From UBA7803 sp041395905 (GTDB lineage: Bacteria > Pseudomonadota > Gammaproteobacteria > Pseudomonadales > Azotimanducaceae), in assembly GCA_041395905.1 (NCBI GenBank), contig JAWKZP010000004.1:248001-312000 (forward strand): DNA of 64,000 bases. Direction: 5' to 3'. The notes beneath the pieces were generated by a model that did not search any database, was not told where the DNA came from, and saw only the letters and a list, made by a program, of their open reading frames with translations. The translations under genes and the position numbers were made by a program. Positions 43,052 through 51,827 of the stretch are shown here, one piece after another. Numbering within the stretch: the stretch's first letter is position 1; every line of letters starts with the position of its first letter.

Positions 43052-44288
43052 GGTGATGTCCTGCGCCGGAATCCGGGGCCACGGCATGATCCATGCGTTC
43101 CAGGTCCGACCTGCGGTTCGACTCCGAATCGATCAGGAACTGGGCGGAAACGACCACCCACGCATCCTCGCTCAAGCCGGCGAGCACTTCGAGACGATCG
43201 CCGATCTCACGCCCGATCGTGACCGGCTGCGCCCGGAAGCGCTCGTCGTCCAAAGCCAGCACCACTCGGTCCTGGGGAACGCCTCGAATCACCGCTTCGC
43301 GCGGCACCGACAGCACCGGCTGCGCCGTCGCGACCGCAATGGTGACGTCGCCGAACATGCCCGGCTTGAGCTCGGCATCCGAGTTGTCCACGACCATGCG
43401 CACACGCACGCTGCGGGTGCTCACGTCGACCACGGGGTAGACGTAGGTCACCGTGCCGGACCACACGCGGCCGGGCAGGTAACCGAGCCGCATTTCCATC
43501 GGCTGGCCTTCGCGCACGAGCAGGCTTTCGCGCTCGAACAGCTCGCCGGTGACCCAGACGGTGTCCAGCGCGCCGATGGTCATGATCTCGAGCTCCGGCT
43601 TGACGAACATGCCCTCGCGCACATTGAGCCGCGTCACTACGCCACTGCCGCCCGCACTGACCGGCACGTTCTGCAGCACCCGACCCTTCGCCTGCAGATC
43701 CGCGACCTGCGCCCGCGTCATGCCGAGCGCCAGCAGGCGCTCCTGCGACGCCGTCCGCAGGGAGACGCTCGAACCCTCGCGCGCGAGCAGATACTCTTCC
43801 TGAGCCTTGACCAGCGTTGGCGAGTAGATCGAAAACAGCATCTCGCCCGCCCGCACCGCGTCACCTTCCGCCTCGATGTCGAGCCGCTCGATCCACCCTT
43901 CCACGCGCGAATGCACATGGCTCACCTTGGACTCGTCGAACTCCACGAAGCCCACGAGATCGATGGTTTCGTTCAGCACGCCCTGCTGTACCTGCGCGAC
44001 CCGGACGCCCAGATTGTGCTGGACGTCCGGTGTGATCCTAACGGTGCCCGGCGCCTCATCGCCCGAATCCTCCTCGTACACCGGCACCAGATCCATGCCC
44101 ATGGGCGACTTGCCCGGGCGATCGGAGCGGAAGTTCGGATCCATGGGCGCGACCCAGTAAAGGGGCTGCCGCGGCGAAGCACGATCATCGGGGGCGGCGT
44201 GGTTCGCCGAACCCCCGCGCAGCCACCAGCCGAGGCCGGCACCGCCGGCGAGCGCCAGCGCAACGATCAGCAGTAATCGGGTTTTCAT
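43044..44288 (-). CDS. cusB: RND periplasmic adaptor, CusB-like, with metal-binding N-terminus
   Basis: A 414-residue adaptor with an N-terminal helix (about 5-23). Then comes a heavy-metal-binding segment, YWVAPMDPNFRSDRPGKSP followed by MGMDLVPVYEE, the Met-rich motif seen before many CusB proteins. The lipoyl and hairpin domains follow (VHSRVEGWIERLDIEAEGD). The C-terminus is GHHHD, another possible metal ligand. CusB receives metal from the periplasm and hands it to CusA. It overlaps the TolC-type gene by four bases and cusA by eight. Confidence 0.92.
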   Translation of the reverse strand: MKTRLLLIVALALAGGAGLGWWLRGGSANHAAPDDRASPRQPLYWVAPMDPNFRSDRPGKSPMGMDLVPVYEEDSGDEAPGTVRITPDVQHNLGVRVAQVQQGVLNETIDLVGFVEFDESKVSHVHSRVEGWIERLDIEAEGDAVRAGEMLFSIYSPTLVKAQEEYLLAREGSSVSLRTASQERLLALGMTRAQVADLQAKGRVLQNVPVSAGGSGVVTRLNVREGMFVKPELEIMTIGALDTVWVTGELFERESLLVREGQPMEMRLGYLPGRVWSGTVTYVYPVVDVSTRSVRVRMVVDNSDAELKPGMFGDVTIAVATAQPVLSVPREAVIRGVPQDRVVLALDDERFRAQPVTIGREIGDRLEVLAGLSEDAWVVVSAQFLIDSESNRRSDLERMDHAVAPDSGAGHHHD

Positions 44289-45571
44289 GACGGGTCCTCC
44301 CCGATACTCAGGTAACGCAGCTCTGCCTCGGCGCCCAGCTCAAACGCACGCGCGCGCTCGAGCTCGATGCGCGCGTCGAGCCACTCGATGTGGGCACGCA
44401 CGACCTCGGCAAAGTCGCTGGCGTCGCTGCGGTAACCGGCGAGCGCGGCGAGCGCAGACTGCTCGCTGGCGGGTATGATCTGCGCTTCGAACAACGCGAC
44501 CCGCTGCTGCTGCAGAGATTGCGCGCGCAGCGCGTCGTCGAGTCGCTGCTTGAGCTGGCGCAGGGCATCGAGGCGCGCATCGCGCGCAGCATCGGTCTGC
44601 AGACGCGCCGCGGCGACCCGACGGTCCTGGCGCGTCGCGGTGAAAAGCGGCAGGTCGAACGTGACGCCGACGGTGAGGAAATCCGCTCGATCCGAGCCGT
44701 CCAGGTTCTCGCCATCACGCAGGCCATAGGCGACCTCGACGCCGAACCGCGGCTTGTACTCCTGCTCGAACACCTCGCGTTCCACACTGCGTTCGGTGAT
44801 CGTATCGTCCTGAGCGATGATCAGCGGATGCTTCTGCAGGCGCGCCTGCCACTCTTCACTCGTTGCCGGCTGTACTTCCGTCAGCGAGACGTGCTCGGAC
44901 AGGGGCAGACGAGCGAGCCCGCCGATCCACCGCGCCAGCCGGTCACGGGCAGCGGCGACTGCGTCCCGGGCACGCAGCAAACGGTCCTGCAGCCGTTGCT
45001 GTTCAAGACCCGCACGCACGACGTCCTGCTGGGAGCCACGACCCACCGCGTACTGCGCCTCGGACACGCTTTCCAGCTCGACGAAACTCGGTGCGCTCTC
45101 GTCGAGCAGCTCGACGACACGAGCCGCCGCGTAGAGATCAAGCCAGCCGACACTCACCTGTCGGGTGACGTCTGCGCGGCGCTCCCGAGCCAGCGTGTCA
45201 TACCGCGAGGCACGCACTTCGCGCCACTCACGCTTGAGTGCCTGACTGTTACCGCGCGCCAGTTCCTGACGGACGCTGATCCGGTACTGGGTCATGGGTT
45301 CCTGATCGAACTTGAAGCTGTCCACCGGAAAATTGAAGGCGGAGATGCCCACCATCGGATCCGGCAGTGCCGCATCCGCCGTCGCCATTTCCCGCTCCGA
45401 AGCTTCGCTGGCGGCCAGCGCCCTGAGCCCGGGATCCCCGGCAAGCGCCGCGGCGACCGCGCGCTCCAGCGTGAGCGGCTCGGCTGCGGCCAGCGGCGCG
45501 TGCAGCGCCAGAACCAGCCACAAGCAGCCTCGGGCTTGCGTTCCTTCCCACCCGGGTTTCTTCATTCCCAT
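44285..45571 (-). CDS. cusC: TolC-family outer-membrane channel, CusC-like
   Basis: A 428-residue protein with a signal peptide (about 8-30, ending PLAAAEPL), then the two outer-membrane efflux (OEP) repeats. The first repeat starts LERAVAAALAGDPGLRAL, and long amphipathic helices follow (YDTLARERRADVTRQVSVGWLDLY). No lipobox Cys is visible, unlike E. coli CusC. It would be the exit duct of the CusBA pump and perhaps also of the ABC part. Two close Met codons (45571, 45565) can be the start. Confidence 0.88.
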   Translation of the reverse strand: MGMKKPGWEGTQARGCLWLVLALHAPLAAAEPLTLERAVAAALAGDPGLRALAASEASEREMATADAALPDPMVGISAFNFPVDSFKFDQEPMTQYRISVRQELARGNSQALKREWREVRASRYDTLARERRADVTRQVSVGWLDLYAAARVVELLDESAPSFVELESVSEAQYAVGRGSQQDVVRAGLEQQRLQDRLLRARDAVAAARDRLARWIGGLARLPLSEHVSLTEVQPATSEEWQARLQKHPLIIAQDDTITERSVEREVFEQEYKPRFGVEVAYGLRDGENLDGSDRADFLTVGVTFDLPLFTATRQDRRVAAARLQTDAARDARLDALRQLKQRLDDALRAQSLQQQRVALFEAQIIPASEQSALAALAGYRSDASDFAEVVRAHIEWLDARIELERARAFELGAEAELRYLSIGEDPS

Positions 45572-45652
45572 TGGCTTTCACTCCAGTCAGCATTCGCAGA
45601 TTGCATAGGCGACGGCCGGCCGTTCGCACGGCCGCCAGGGAGCAGAGCGGAT

Positions 45653-46087
45653 TCAGCCGGGAAGGATCTGGCGGTCGAAGCGGGTAACAGGTGTATCCGA
45701 TGGTCGATGACCCGGCGGGCCGGGTCGCCACGACAGCATCCCGCCGCGCAGATCGGCCGCCACGACGGGTGCCACGGGCACGGGGGCCAGAGCGGGCAGG
45801 TCCGGAAGATCGAGTAACGAACGGTCGCCGTCAGGGTTGCTCGCTGCTGCGAGCAGAGCACAGCCCATGCAGCCCCCGCGCGCCTCATGGTGTGGCCCCA
45901 TCGCGTGGGTCGTCTGCGCGGCAGCCGACCGTGCGTGCCCGACGCAGCCGCCGTGGGCTGCCTCGGTCACCATGTCCACGGCCGCCTGCCGCTGCGCCTG
46001 CGGCACGTGCTGCTCGCCGCAGCAGATGGCCGGAACCACCAGCATTGCAGCGCACAACAGATGACCCAGGAAGCGATTCAGTCCCAT
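45653..46087 (-). CDS. Small exported His/Cys/Met-rich protein at head of efflux operon
   Basis: A 144-residue protein starting MGLNRFLGHLLCAAMLVVPAICCGEQ, a signal peptide or membrane helix. A stretch with CVGHARS, HAMGPHHEARGGCMGC follows and then a Pro-rich end. Similar small secreted proteins (DUF2946-like) often precede copper-efflux operons; the family call is inference. The Cys and His cluster could bind Cu. ATG 46087 is chosen so that the hydrophobic start is at the N-terminus. A longer frame to 46225 has no support. It lies 81 bases upstream of the cusC-like gene. Confidence 0.6.
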   Translation of the reverse strand: MGLNRFLGHLLCAAMLVVPAICCGEQHVPQAQRQAAVDMVTEAAHGGCVGHARSAAAQTTHAMGPHHEARGGCMGCALLAAASNPDGDRSLLDLPDLPALAPVPVAPVVAADLRGGMLSWRPGPPGHRPSDTPVTRFDRQILPG

Positions 46088-46121
46088 CGTCAATTGGACG
46101 GCCGCAGAGGCAGGTCCCTGG

Positions 46122-46151
46122 AGTATAGACGACCGACTTTGGCGGTTGCCA
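46122..46151 (-). promoter_or_regulatory. Possible sigma70 promoter of the efflux operon
   Basis: On the minus strand TGGCAA (46151-46146), an 18-base spacer and TATACT (46127-46122) lie 35 bases before the ATG at 46087. The -35 is weak, which fits an activated promoter. No MerR/CueR-type dyad was found between the boxes. Confidence 0.3.
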
Positions 46152-46249
46152 CTCGACAGCGCGCCGCCCGGGAACCAATCCAGCTTGATTCCCGCCGCCG
46201 CCGTCGGGATCATCCCGCCCCTCACATGCCCGCAGCCCCAGGAGAACCC

Positions 46250-47050
46250 ATGAAGCTCGACGACCTCTTTTCAATCGAAGGCAAGATCGCCCTGGTCACC
46301 GGAGGCTCCCGCGGCATCGGCGAGATGATCGCGGCCGGCTTCCTCGCCAATGGCGCCAAGGTGTACATCAGCTCCCGCAAGGCCGACGCCTGCGATGCCA
46401 CCGCCGAGCGGCTCATGGCCCGGTTCGGCGGCGAGTGCGTGTCGATTCCCGCCAATCTGTCGGATCTGGCCGGCATCGATGCCCTGACGGCAGAGCTCGG
46501 CAGGCGCGAGCAGCGCCTCGATATTCTGGTGAACAACGCCGGCGTCTCCTGGGGCGCGCCGCTCGACGAGTTTCCGGAAAACGGCTGGGACAAGGTGATG
46601 GACACCAACGTGAAGGGGGTGTTTTTCCTGACCCAGCGCCTGTTGCCATTGCTGGAGGCGGCGGCGAGCCACGAGCACCCTGCGCGAGTCGTCAACATCG
46701 GATCCATCGACGGCATCAAGACGCCGATCTTCGAGAACTTTTCCTACGGGCCTTCAAAGGCAGCCGTGCATCACCTGACCCGTGTGCTGGCGGCGCACCT
46801 GGTGAAGCGGAACGTCATCGTCAACGCTATCGCACCGGGACCGTTCCCGACCTGGATGCTGAGCACCGGTGTGGGTGGCGGCGGTGACGTGGAAGGCACG
46901 GACTGGGACGCGGTGGGACGCGGCAATCCGCGCGGCCGCGTCGGTACGCCCGAGGACATCGCCGGCCTCGCCATCTTTCTGTGCTCGCGCGCCAGCGCGT
47001 TCACGGTGGGCGAGGTCATCACCTGCGATGGCGGTTCCGTGGTGTCGTGA
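46250..47050 (+). CDS. SDR-family oxidoreductase (RhlG-like)
   Basis: A 266-residue protein with the classical SDR set: TGGSRGIG for NAD(P) binding, NNAGVSWGA, catalytic Ser in NIGSIDGIK and YGPSKAAVHH for the Tyr-Lys pair. The opening MKLDDLFSIEGKIALVTGGSRG is like that of RhlG and related 3-oxoacyl reductases, but RhlG function is only one option. ATG 46250 follows AGGAGAACC. It is divergent from the metal-efflux operon and convergent with the enoyl-CoA hydratase. Confidence 0.88.
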   Translation: MKLDDLFSIEGKIALVTGGSRGIGEMIAAGFLANGAKVYISSRKADACDATAERLMARFGGECVSIPANLSDLAGIDALTAELGRREQRLDILVNNAGVSWGAPLDEFPENGWDKVMDTNVKGVFFLTQRLLPLLEAAASHEHPARVVNIGSIDGIKTPIFENFSYGPSKAAVHHLTRVLAAHLVKRNVIVNAIAPGPFPTWMLSTGVGGGGDVEGTDWDAVGRGNPRGRVGTPEDIAGLAIFLCSRASAFTVGEVITCDGGSVVS

Positions 47051-47061
47051 GGCGTCGGTAC

Positions 47062-47082
47062 GCCCGGCGCACGGCGCCGGGC
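47062..47082. terminator. Strong hairpin between convergent genes
   Basis: A perfect nine-base stem, GCCCGGCGC (47062-47070) with GCGCCGGGC (47074-47082), and a three-base loop. It lies between the stops of the SDR and the enoyl-CoA hydratase. GC-rich with no T-run, so it could stop transcription from both sides only partly by intrinsic means. Confidence 0.55.
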
Positions 47083-47088
47083 CGGCTG

Positions 47089-47871
47089 TCACTCTTCCTC
47101 GCGCTGCCGGCGATGGGTTGCCGCCACCTCCGCCAGCAGCTTACGGGCTTCATCGGTCTGCATCAGCTCGGCGAACAGACGCGACTCCAGCGTCAGCATC
47201 TCCGGCGTCACCGGCGCGACTGACTGGCGCACCAGCCGCTTGATGTGCGCGACCGCGAGCGGCGGGCGCGCCGCGATCTCGGCCGCCACGGCCAGAGCAC
47301 GATCGAGCGCGGATTCCGTGCTGTCCTCTGGAACCAACTCGTCGATGATCCCCATCTGCAGCGCTTCGGCCGGCGTCAGCAGCCGCGCCCGCCACATCAT
47401 CTGCAACGCGTGCTGACGCCCGATCAGGGCCGGCAGTCGCTGGGTGCCTCCGCCACCCGGCAGGATACCCACGGAAATCTCCGGCAGGCCGAAGCGGAAC
47501 GGCCCCTCCCTGGCGATGCGCATATCCGTCGCCAGGGCGAGCTCGAGCCCTCCGCCCAGCGCCGTGCCGTTCAACGCCGCAATCACAGGCTTCGGCAACG
47601 CCTCCAGACGCAGCAGCACGTCGTCCATGCTGACGTCCCATTTCGCGCCCTGCCCGCGCGCGCTGCTGTCGAGCTCTTCCACCGAAAAGTGTCGGATGAA
47701 GAACTCGTCCCCGGTGCCGGTGAGCACGACAGCACGCACATCGTCCTGCGCCAACCGAGCGAGCAGATCGTGGAGCTCGTGCACGGTCTGCGGCGTCATG
47801 ACCGACAGCGGCGGATTGTCGAAGGTAACAACGGCGATGCCGTCGCGCAGCGCAAGCGTCAGATGGTTCAT
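47089..47871 (-). CDS. Enoyl-CoA hydratase/isomerase family protein
   Basis: A 260-residue crotonase-fold protein: FDNPPLSVMTPQTVHEL at the start, then PVIAALNGTALGGGLELALATDMRIA for the oxyanion hole, and FGLPEISVGILPGGGGTQRLPALIG with the catalytic-region Glu in LPEISVG. It hydrates or isomerises an acyl-CoA double bond. It lies 16 bases after the DUF3604 gene and is the last member of its operon. Confidence 0.9.
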   Translation of the reverse strand: MNHLTLALRDGIAVVTFDNPPLSVMTPQTVHELHDLLARLAQDDVRAVVLTGTGDEFFIRHFSVEELDSSARGQGAKWDVSMDDVLLRLEALPKPVIAALNGTALGGGLELALATDMRIAREGPFRFGLPEISVGILPGGGGTQRLPALIGRQHALQMMWRARLLTPAEALQMGIIDELVPEDSTESALDRALAVAAEIAARPPLAVAHIKRLVRQSVAPVTPEMLTLESRLFAELMQTDEARKLLAEVAATHRRQREEE

Positions 47872-47887
47872 TGCAGGGCTCCTGTCA

Positions 47888-50479
47888 TCAGCGGCTGGGA
47901 TAGCTGCCCACCCAGATGGGGCTGGACCAGGCCATGGCGTCGTTGGCCTGCTTCACCCGCACGTAGTAGTAGTCGCCCTGCACGTTGCCACTGTCTTCCA
48001 CGCGGAAGCGAACGTCATCGGCACCCTGTGGATGCAGGCGCCGCAAGGTCACAGTGTCGTCGTAGATCTCGAACGGCAGCGCAACGCTGACCTGGCCGCT
48101 CTGAAGCTCGCGCAGAGACAGCGTAATCGAGGATCCGGGCAAGGCAGCATGGCGCCGGAAGATCGGCGGGCCGCCGCCGAATTCGCGCCCCGGTTCGATC
48201 TCGACCCGCACGCGGGTGCGCGGACCCGCGTCGGCGAGGCGCAGCAGCAGAGAGCTGGTGTCGCCGCGAGTGGCAGTGGCGAAGCGCACGCGGTTCCCGT
48301 TGGCGGGATCCACCTCGAGCTGCTGCACATCCGGGTTGAAGAAATCCGTCGGTGAGATTTCCAGCAGGCGTGCGCCCTCGACCTCCAGCGTGCCGGCCCA
48401 GGGCCGCCAGCCGCGCGGGTTGTCGCCACGCTGCATGGGCACCGAAGCGCTCTCGAACGTCAGATAGAACGACTCCTCGGAATCGAACCGGCCGTCGGTG
48501 ACGCTCAGATAGTCCCGGCTCCAGATCTCCTGGTCGTTCTTCACCAGCGTGATCGTATCGATGGGCGCGGTGCCCACCACCCTGCCCTCGATGACGCGAT
48601 CCGGCGTCATGGCGATACGCTGACCCATGCCGGCTCCGTTCAGGCGCACGTCGAGAATGATGCGATCGCCGGTTGTGGCGTAGGCCCGCAGGCTGCGCAT
48701 GGCATCGAAGATCGCATCGCGCGACGGGCCATCCGCAAGTACACCCCCGAGGCCGCCGCGCTGGGACAGGCCTTTGCCCTTGGGCGCCGTGTAACCCGGC
48801 TGGCTGAGGTGATTGTCGCTTGCTGCGGTAAAGCCTACCTGGTGCCCATGGCCCAGATACATGCGGCCGAACCACTCGAAGGTGCCGTGCTGGGACATGA
48901 TCTCCACCAGCGGCTCCAGATCGGGATCGCTCTGTCGGTAGTCGCCCGCCTGATGCGCATGGGGAATCACCACCACGTCCTCGGCCCGGTTCTGTTCACG
49001 CAGCCCCTGATAGAGTGAGGACAGCGTGGGGTAGAACTGCGTCGGCGCGCGGCGCCGGCCCTCGGGCGTGCGGAACAGCACGTTGTGGTGGCCACCGTAG
49101 AGATTGCGCGTGGTCCACTCGTAGCCGAGAAAGGCGACGAACTGACCGGGCACGGAGTACCTGGCCACGTTGTTCCTGAGCACCTCCCACTCGGAATCGT
49201 CCATCCAGATGTCGTGCTCGGAGTGCGTCACGAAATCGAGCCGCGCGTCGTCCCGCGCCCAGGTCATGAACCGGTCCGGCGTGCCGATGCCTTCGGCAAA
49301 GCCGGAGTGGCCGTGGGTGTCACCCCAGTAGACGCGCGGCGCATCGGCCGATACCAGCATCGGGTTGCCGGCTCCGCGGATCGCGCCGTCCGCCGAACGG
49401 ACACTGATGCGGTAGACGCCTGGTTCTGCAAACGCCAGACCCTGCAGAACCGTGATCGCCTCGGATCCTGCCGGGATCTCGGCGATTACCTCACCATTGG
49501 CAAGCACCTGCCAGGCGGGCTGCGGGCCCGTCGCGCGATTGTAAAAGCGGTCCTGCGCACGCACTGAGAGCGCGAACGACTCTCCCGGTCGCACCACCGA
49601 TGGCGAAAAGGCATGCACGCCGGCGACTTCCGCGCCATCCACCCGAATGGGCTGAATGGGTAAAGAGAAAAACTGGTCGCCCTGATCGAAGCTCACGTAC
49701 AGCGGAAACGGCATCCGGTCGCTCGACATCGTCGGCATGAGCAGACCGCTGCCGCCGGCAGAGCGATCACCGTAGGTCACCGTCACGCTATCGCCCGGCT
49801 GCAGGGTGCCGGCCGTGAGACGAAATGCCAGCGCTTCTTCGGCGCCACGAAAGCCGCCATGCATGCCTGCCACCGGCACGCCCTCGGGCTCGAAGCGGAC
49901 GTCAGCGCGTGACGCGCGGATACTGACGTAGTTCTCGGCCCCTGGATCCGCCGTCTGAAAGGCGCCGTAGTCCGCCATGAAGTGGCGGGTAACCAGAATG
50001 GCGCCACCCCGCTGTACTGCGCGCGTGCCGACCCGCCAGGTCTGCTGCAGCGTCGCCTGCGACCGCGCCTGAAACGGCCCGGTATCTGCGCTGAGCTCGC
50101 CGATGATCCCGGGATCCTCGTCGAGCGACTTCAGTTCGCGTACGTACGCATCAACCGCTGCAGCCGCCGCCTGAAGCTCGCTGGGCGTGGGCAGCTGCGG
50201 ACGGATTCCCGCCGTGAGATTGACCGGAACGTAGCGGCCATCGAGCGCATAAGCGTTGGCCCACTGCCAGAGCACCTCGGCCCGTGCCTGATGATTCTCG
50301 GCGGTGGTAGGCGCGACCGCCACGTCCGCCTTGAGCTGCTCCACCCGGGCACGCAGCTCCGGGCTCAGGTAATCGGTGTCGGCCGCGGCGCCGAGGCCGC
50401 CGAGCAGCACCAGCGTCGCAAGCGCCCACGCGGTGCAGACCATGCGCGCTGCAGGCCTCCCCCTTCCCCGCGCGCTCAT
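47888..50479 (-). CDS. Large exported DUF3604 protein
   Basis: An 863-residue protein with an N-terminal signal peptide (around residues 13-34, ending GAAADTDY). The central part is the DUF3604 domain with repeated His and Asp metal-like motifs: VYWGDTHGHSGFAEG, DFVTHSEHDIWMDD, VVVIPHAHQAGDY and FTAASDNHLSQPG. The pattern resembles PHP-type metallohydrolases, but no activity is established for the family. The N-terminal third and the C-terminal part are beta-rich and of unknown role. Start ATG overlaps the upstream metallo-beta-lactamase-fold gene (ATGA, 50476-50479). Confidence 0.88.
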   Translation of the reverse strand: MSARGRGRPAARMVCTAWALATLVLLGGLGAAADTDYLSPELRARVEQLKADVAVAPTTAENHQARAEVLWQWANAYALDGRYVPVNLTAGIRPQLPTPSELQAAAAAVDAYVRELKSLDEDPGIIGELSADTGPFQARSQATLQQTWRVGTRAVQRGGAILVTRHFMADYGAFQTADPGAENYVSIRASRADVRFEPEGVPVAGMHGGFRGAEEALAFRLTAGTLQPGDSVTVTYGDRSAGGSGLLMPTMSSDRMPFPLYVSFDQGDQFFSLPIQPIRVDGAEVAGVHAFSPSVVRPGESFALSVRAQDRFYNRATGPQPAWQVLANGEVIAEIPAGSEAITVLQGLAFAEPGVYRISVRSADGAIRGAGNPMLVSADAPRVYWGDTHGHSGFAEGIGTPDRFMTWARDDARLDFVTHSEHDIWMDDSEWEVLRNNVARYSVPGQFVAFLGYEWTTRNLYGGHHNVLFRTPEGRRRAPTQFYPTLSSLYQGLREQNRAEDVVVIPHAHQAGDYRQSDPDLEPLVEIMSQHGTFEWFGRMYLGHGHQVGFTAASDNHLSQPGYTAPKGKGLSQRGGLGGVLADGPSRDAIFDAMRSLRAYATTGDRIILDVRLNGAGMGQRIAMTPDRVIEGRVVGTAPIDTITLVKNDQEIWSRDYLSVTDGRFDSEESFYLTFESASVPMQRGDNPRGWRPWAGTLEVEGARLLEISPTDFFNPDVQQLEVDPANGNRVRFATATRGDTSSLLLRLADAGPRTRVRVEIEPGREFGGGPPIFRRHAALPGSSITLSLRELQSGQVSVALPFEIYDDTVTLRRLHPQGADDVRFRVEDSGNVQGDYYYVRVKQANDAMAWSSPIWVGSYPSR

Positions 50480-51789
50480 CGTCCTGCCTCCGGGGCAGCA
50501 CCTTCGTTCAGCTGCTGCCGTGATTCGTCCGCCGCGGCGCCGAAGATCCCCTTGGACATGAGAGAGGACTCCATGCGGCGCCGCTGGTCGTAGACCTCGG
50601 CCCGGATCGCATGCAGCGCCTTGTCATCAGGTTCGGCCTGAACCGCCAGCTCCACCAGATGGCAGGCAAGCCTGGGATCTTCTGCCGCCAGCTCCTGACC
50701 ACGCTCCGCCAGGCGCCGCGCGCCGCCCGCCAGCCTCGCCAGCTCCCGCGCCAGCACGGCGTCCTTCGCGGGCTTCAGCCGCGCGGGATTGCCGTCGTAC
50801 CATCCGCCGTACATGCGCCAGATGTTGCGCACCACGAATTCCGGCTCGTCGTAGATGGGCCGGAGATAGGGTTTTTCCAGCAGCGACGGCTCCACCTGCA
50901 CCTCGTGCACGATGTCGTCGAGCCGGGCCCCTTCATTCATCAGTGCAATGGTGCGGCTCACCAGGAACTCGAGCGCCCCGGCCACGGTTTCGAGCACGGT
51001 ACGAATGCGCTCGCGGCCGGCGATGGGCAGGCCGTGGGCCGGCAGGAACAGTTCCGCGCCCTGGCTCGCCATGTCACGCATCGCCGCGGCCCACTCCACC
51101 GGGTAGCGCTGCACCTTCTGCGGATTGCCGGCATTCGGAAAGCACCAGATGAAGAAGTCGCCCGCGCAGATCGCCTTGCGCTCGGGAATCCACGCCCAGG
51201 TGTGATCGTCGGTCTCGCCACGCGCGTGCTTCAGCTGCACGGCGAGGCCGCCGACATCCAGCTCGAGATGATCCCGGTACATCAGATCCGGCGCCGGCGT
51301 GGTGGACGGCACGAAGCGGTCGCCGTCCTGAATCGCGTAGCCGCGCCGTGAAAACCGCCCGAACTGACGGGCGTTGATCACCGTGTTGTAGCCGTTGGTG
51401 AAGTCGTAGCGGGCGAAGCGCTTCGGAACGTTCTCGTGCCCCACCACACGCGGGCGCGGTGCCCGATGCTGCTCGCTGTCCGCCAGAAACGCGCCGCAGC
51501 CGCCCACGTGGTCCAGGTGCCCGTGGGTGTACACCAGCGTGTTGAAGCGGTCGTCACGCCAGCCGCGGATGGCATCCACCACGCGCGCGCCACCCTGCGG
51601 GCCGCTGGTGTCGAAGGCCACCAGGCCATCATCGGTCTCGAACAGAATGCAGTGCGAGAACGCCTCTACCATGGCGACGCCGTCGGCGACGACCGACAGC
51701 TCGAAGTTGATGCGATTCATGGGACCGACGTCTTCGGCACTGCGGGTGCCGTCGATCACGGCGCTGGATAGCGCCAGCAGATCCGCCAT
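50476..51789 (-). CDS. Metallo-beta-lactamase-fold hydrolase, alkylsulfatase-like
   Basis: A 437-residue protein. The first zinc motif is THGHLDHVGG; further ligands are in HARGETDDHTW, CAGDF and LPAHGLP. The C-terminal half (about 290-400, WRMYGGWYDGNPARLKPA) is like the dimerisation domain of SdsA-type alkyl sulfatases. It may cleave an ester of long-chain alcohols. No signal peptide is visible. An internal Met at residue 24 (MNRINFELSV) is an alternative start. It is translationally coupled to the DUF3604 gene. Confidence 0.88.
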   Translation of the reverse strand: MADLLALSSAVIDGTRSAEDVGPMNRINFELSVVADGVAMVEAFSHCILFETDDGLVAFDTSGPQGGARVVDAIRGWRDDRFNTLVYTHGHLDHVGGCGAFLADSEQHRAPRPRVVGHENVPKRFARYDFTNGYNTVINARQFGRFSRRGYAIQDGDRFVPSTTPAPDLMYRDHLELDVGGLAVQLKHARGETDDHTWAWIPERKAICAGDFFIWCFPNAGNPQKVQRYPVEWAAAMRDMASQGAELFLPAHGLPIAGRERIRTVLETVAGALEFLVSRTIALMNEGARLDDIVHEVQVEPSLLEKPYLRPIYDEPEFVVRNIWRMYGGWYDGNPARLKPAKDAVLARELARLAGGARRLAERGQELAAEDPRLACHLVELAVQAEPDDKALHAIRAEVYDQRRRMESSLMSKGIFGAAADESRQQLNEGAAPEAGR

Positions 51790-51827
51790 TGTGTTACCCC
51801 CCCCGTTTGTTCCCCAGACTCTCGCGG

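Noticed and set aside
42303..43222. Frames on both strands inside the cusA/cusB region (for example + 41801-43222)
   Set aside because: The CusA and CusB proteins on the minus strand are full length with all motifs, so these are shadows.
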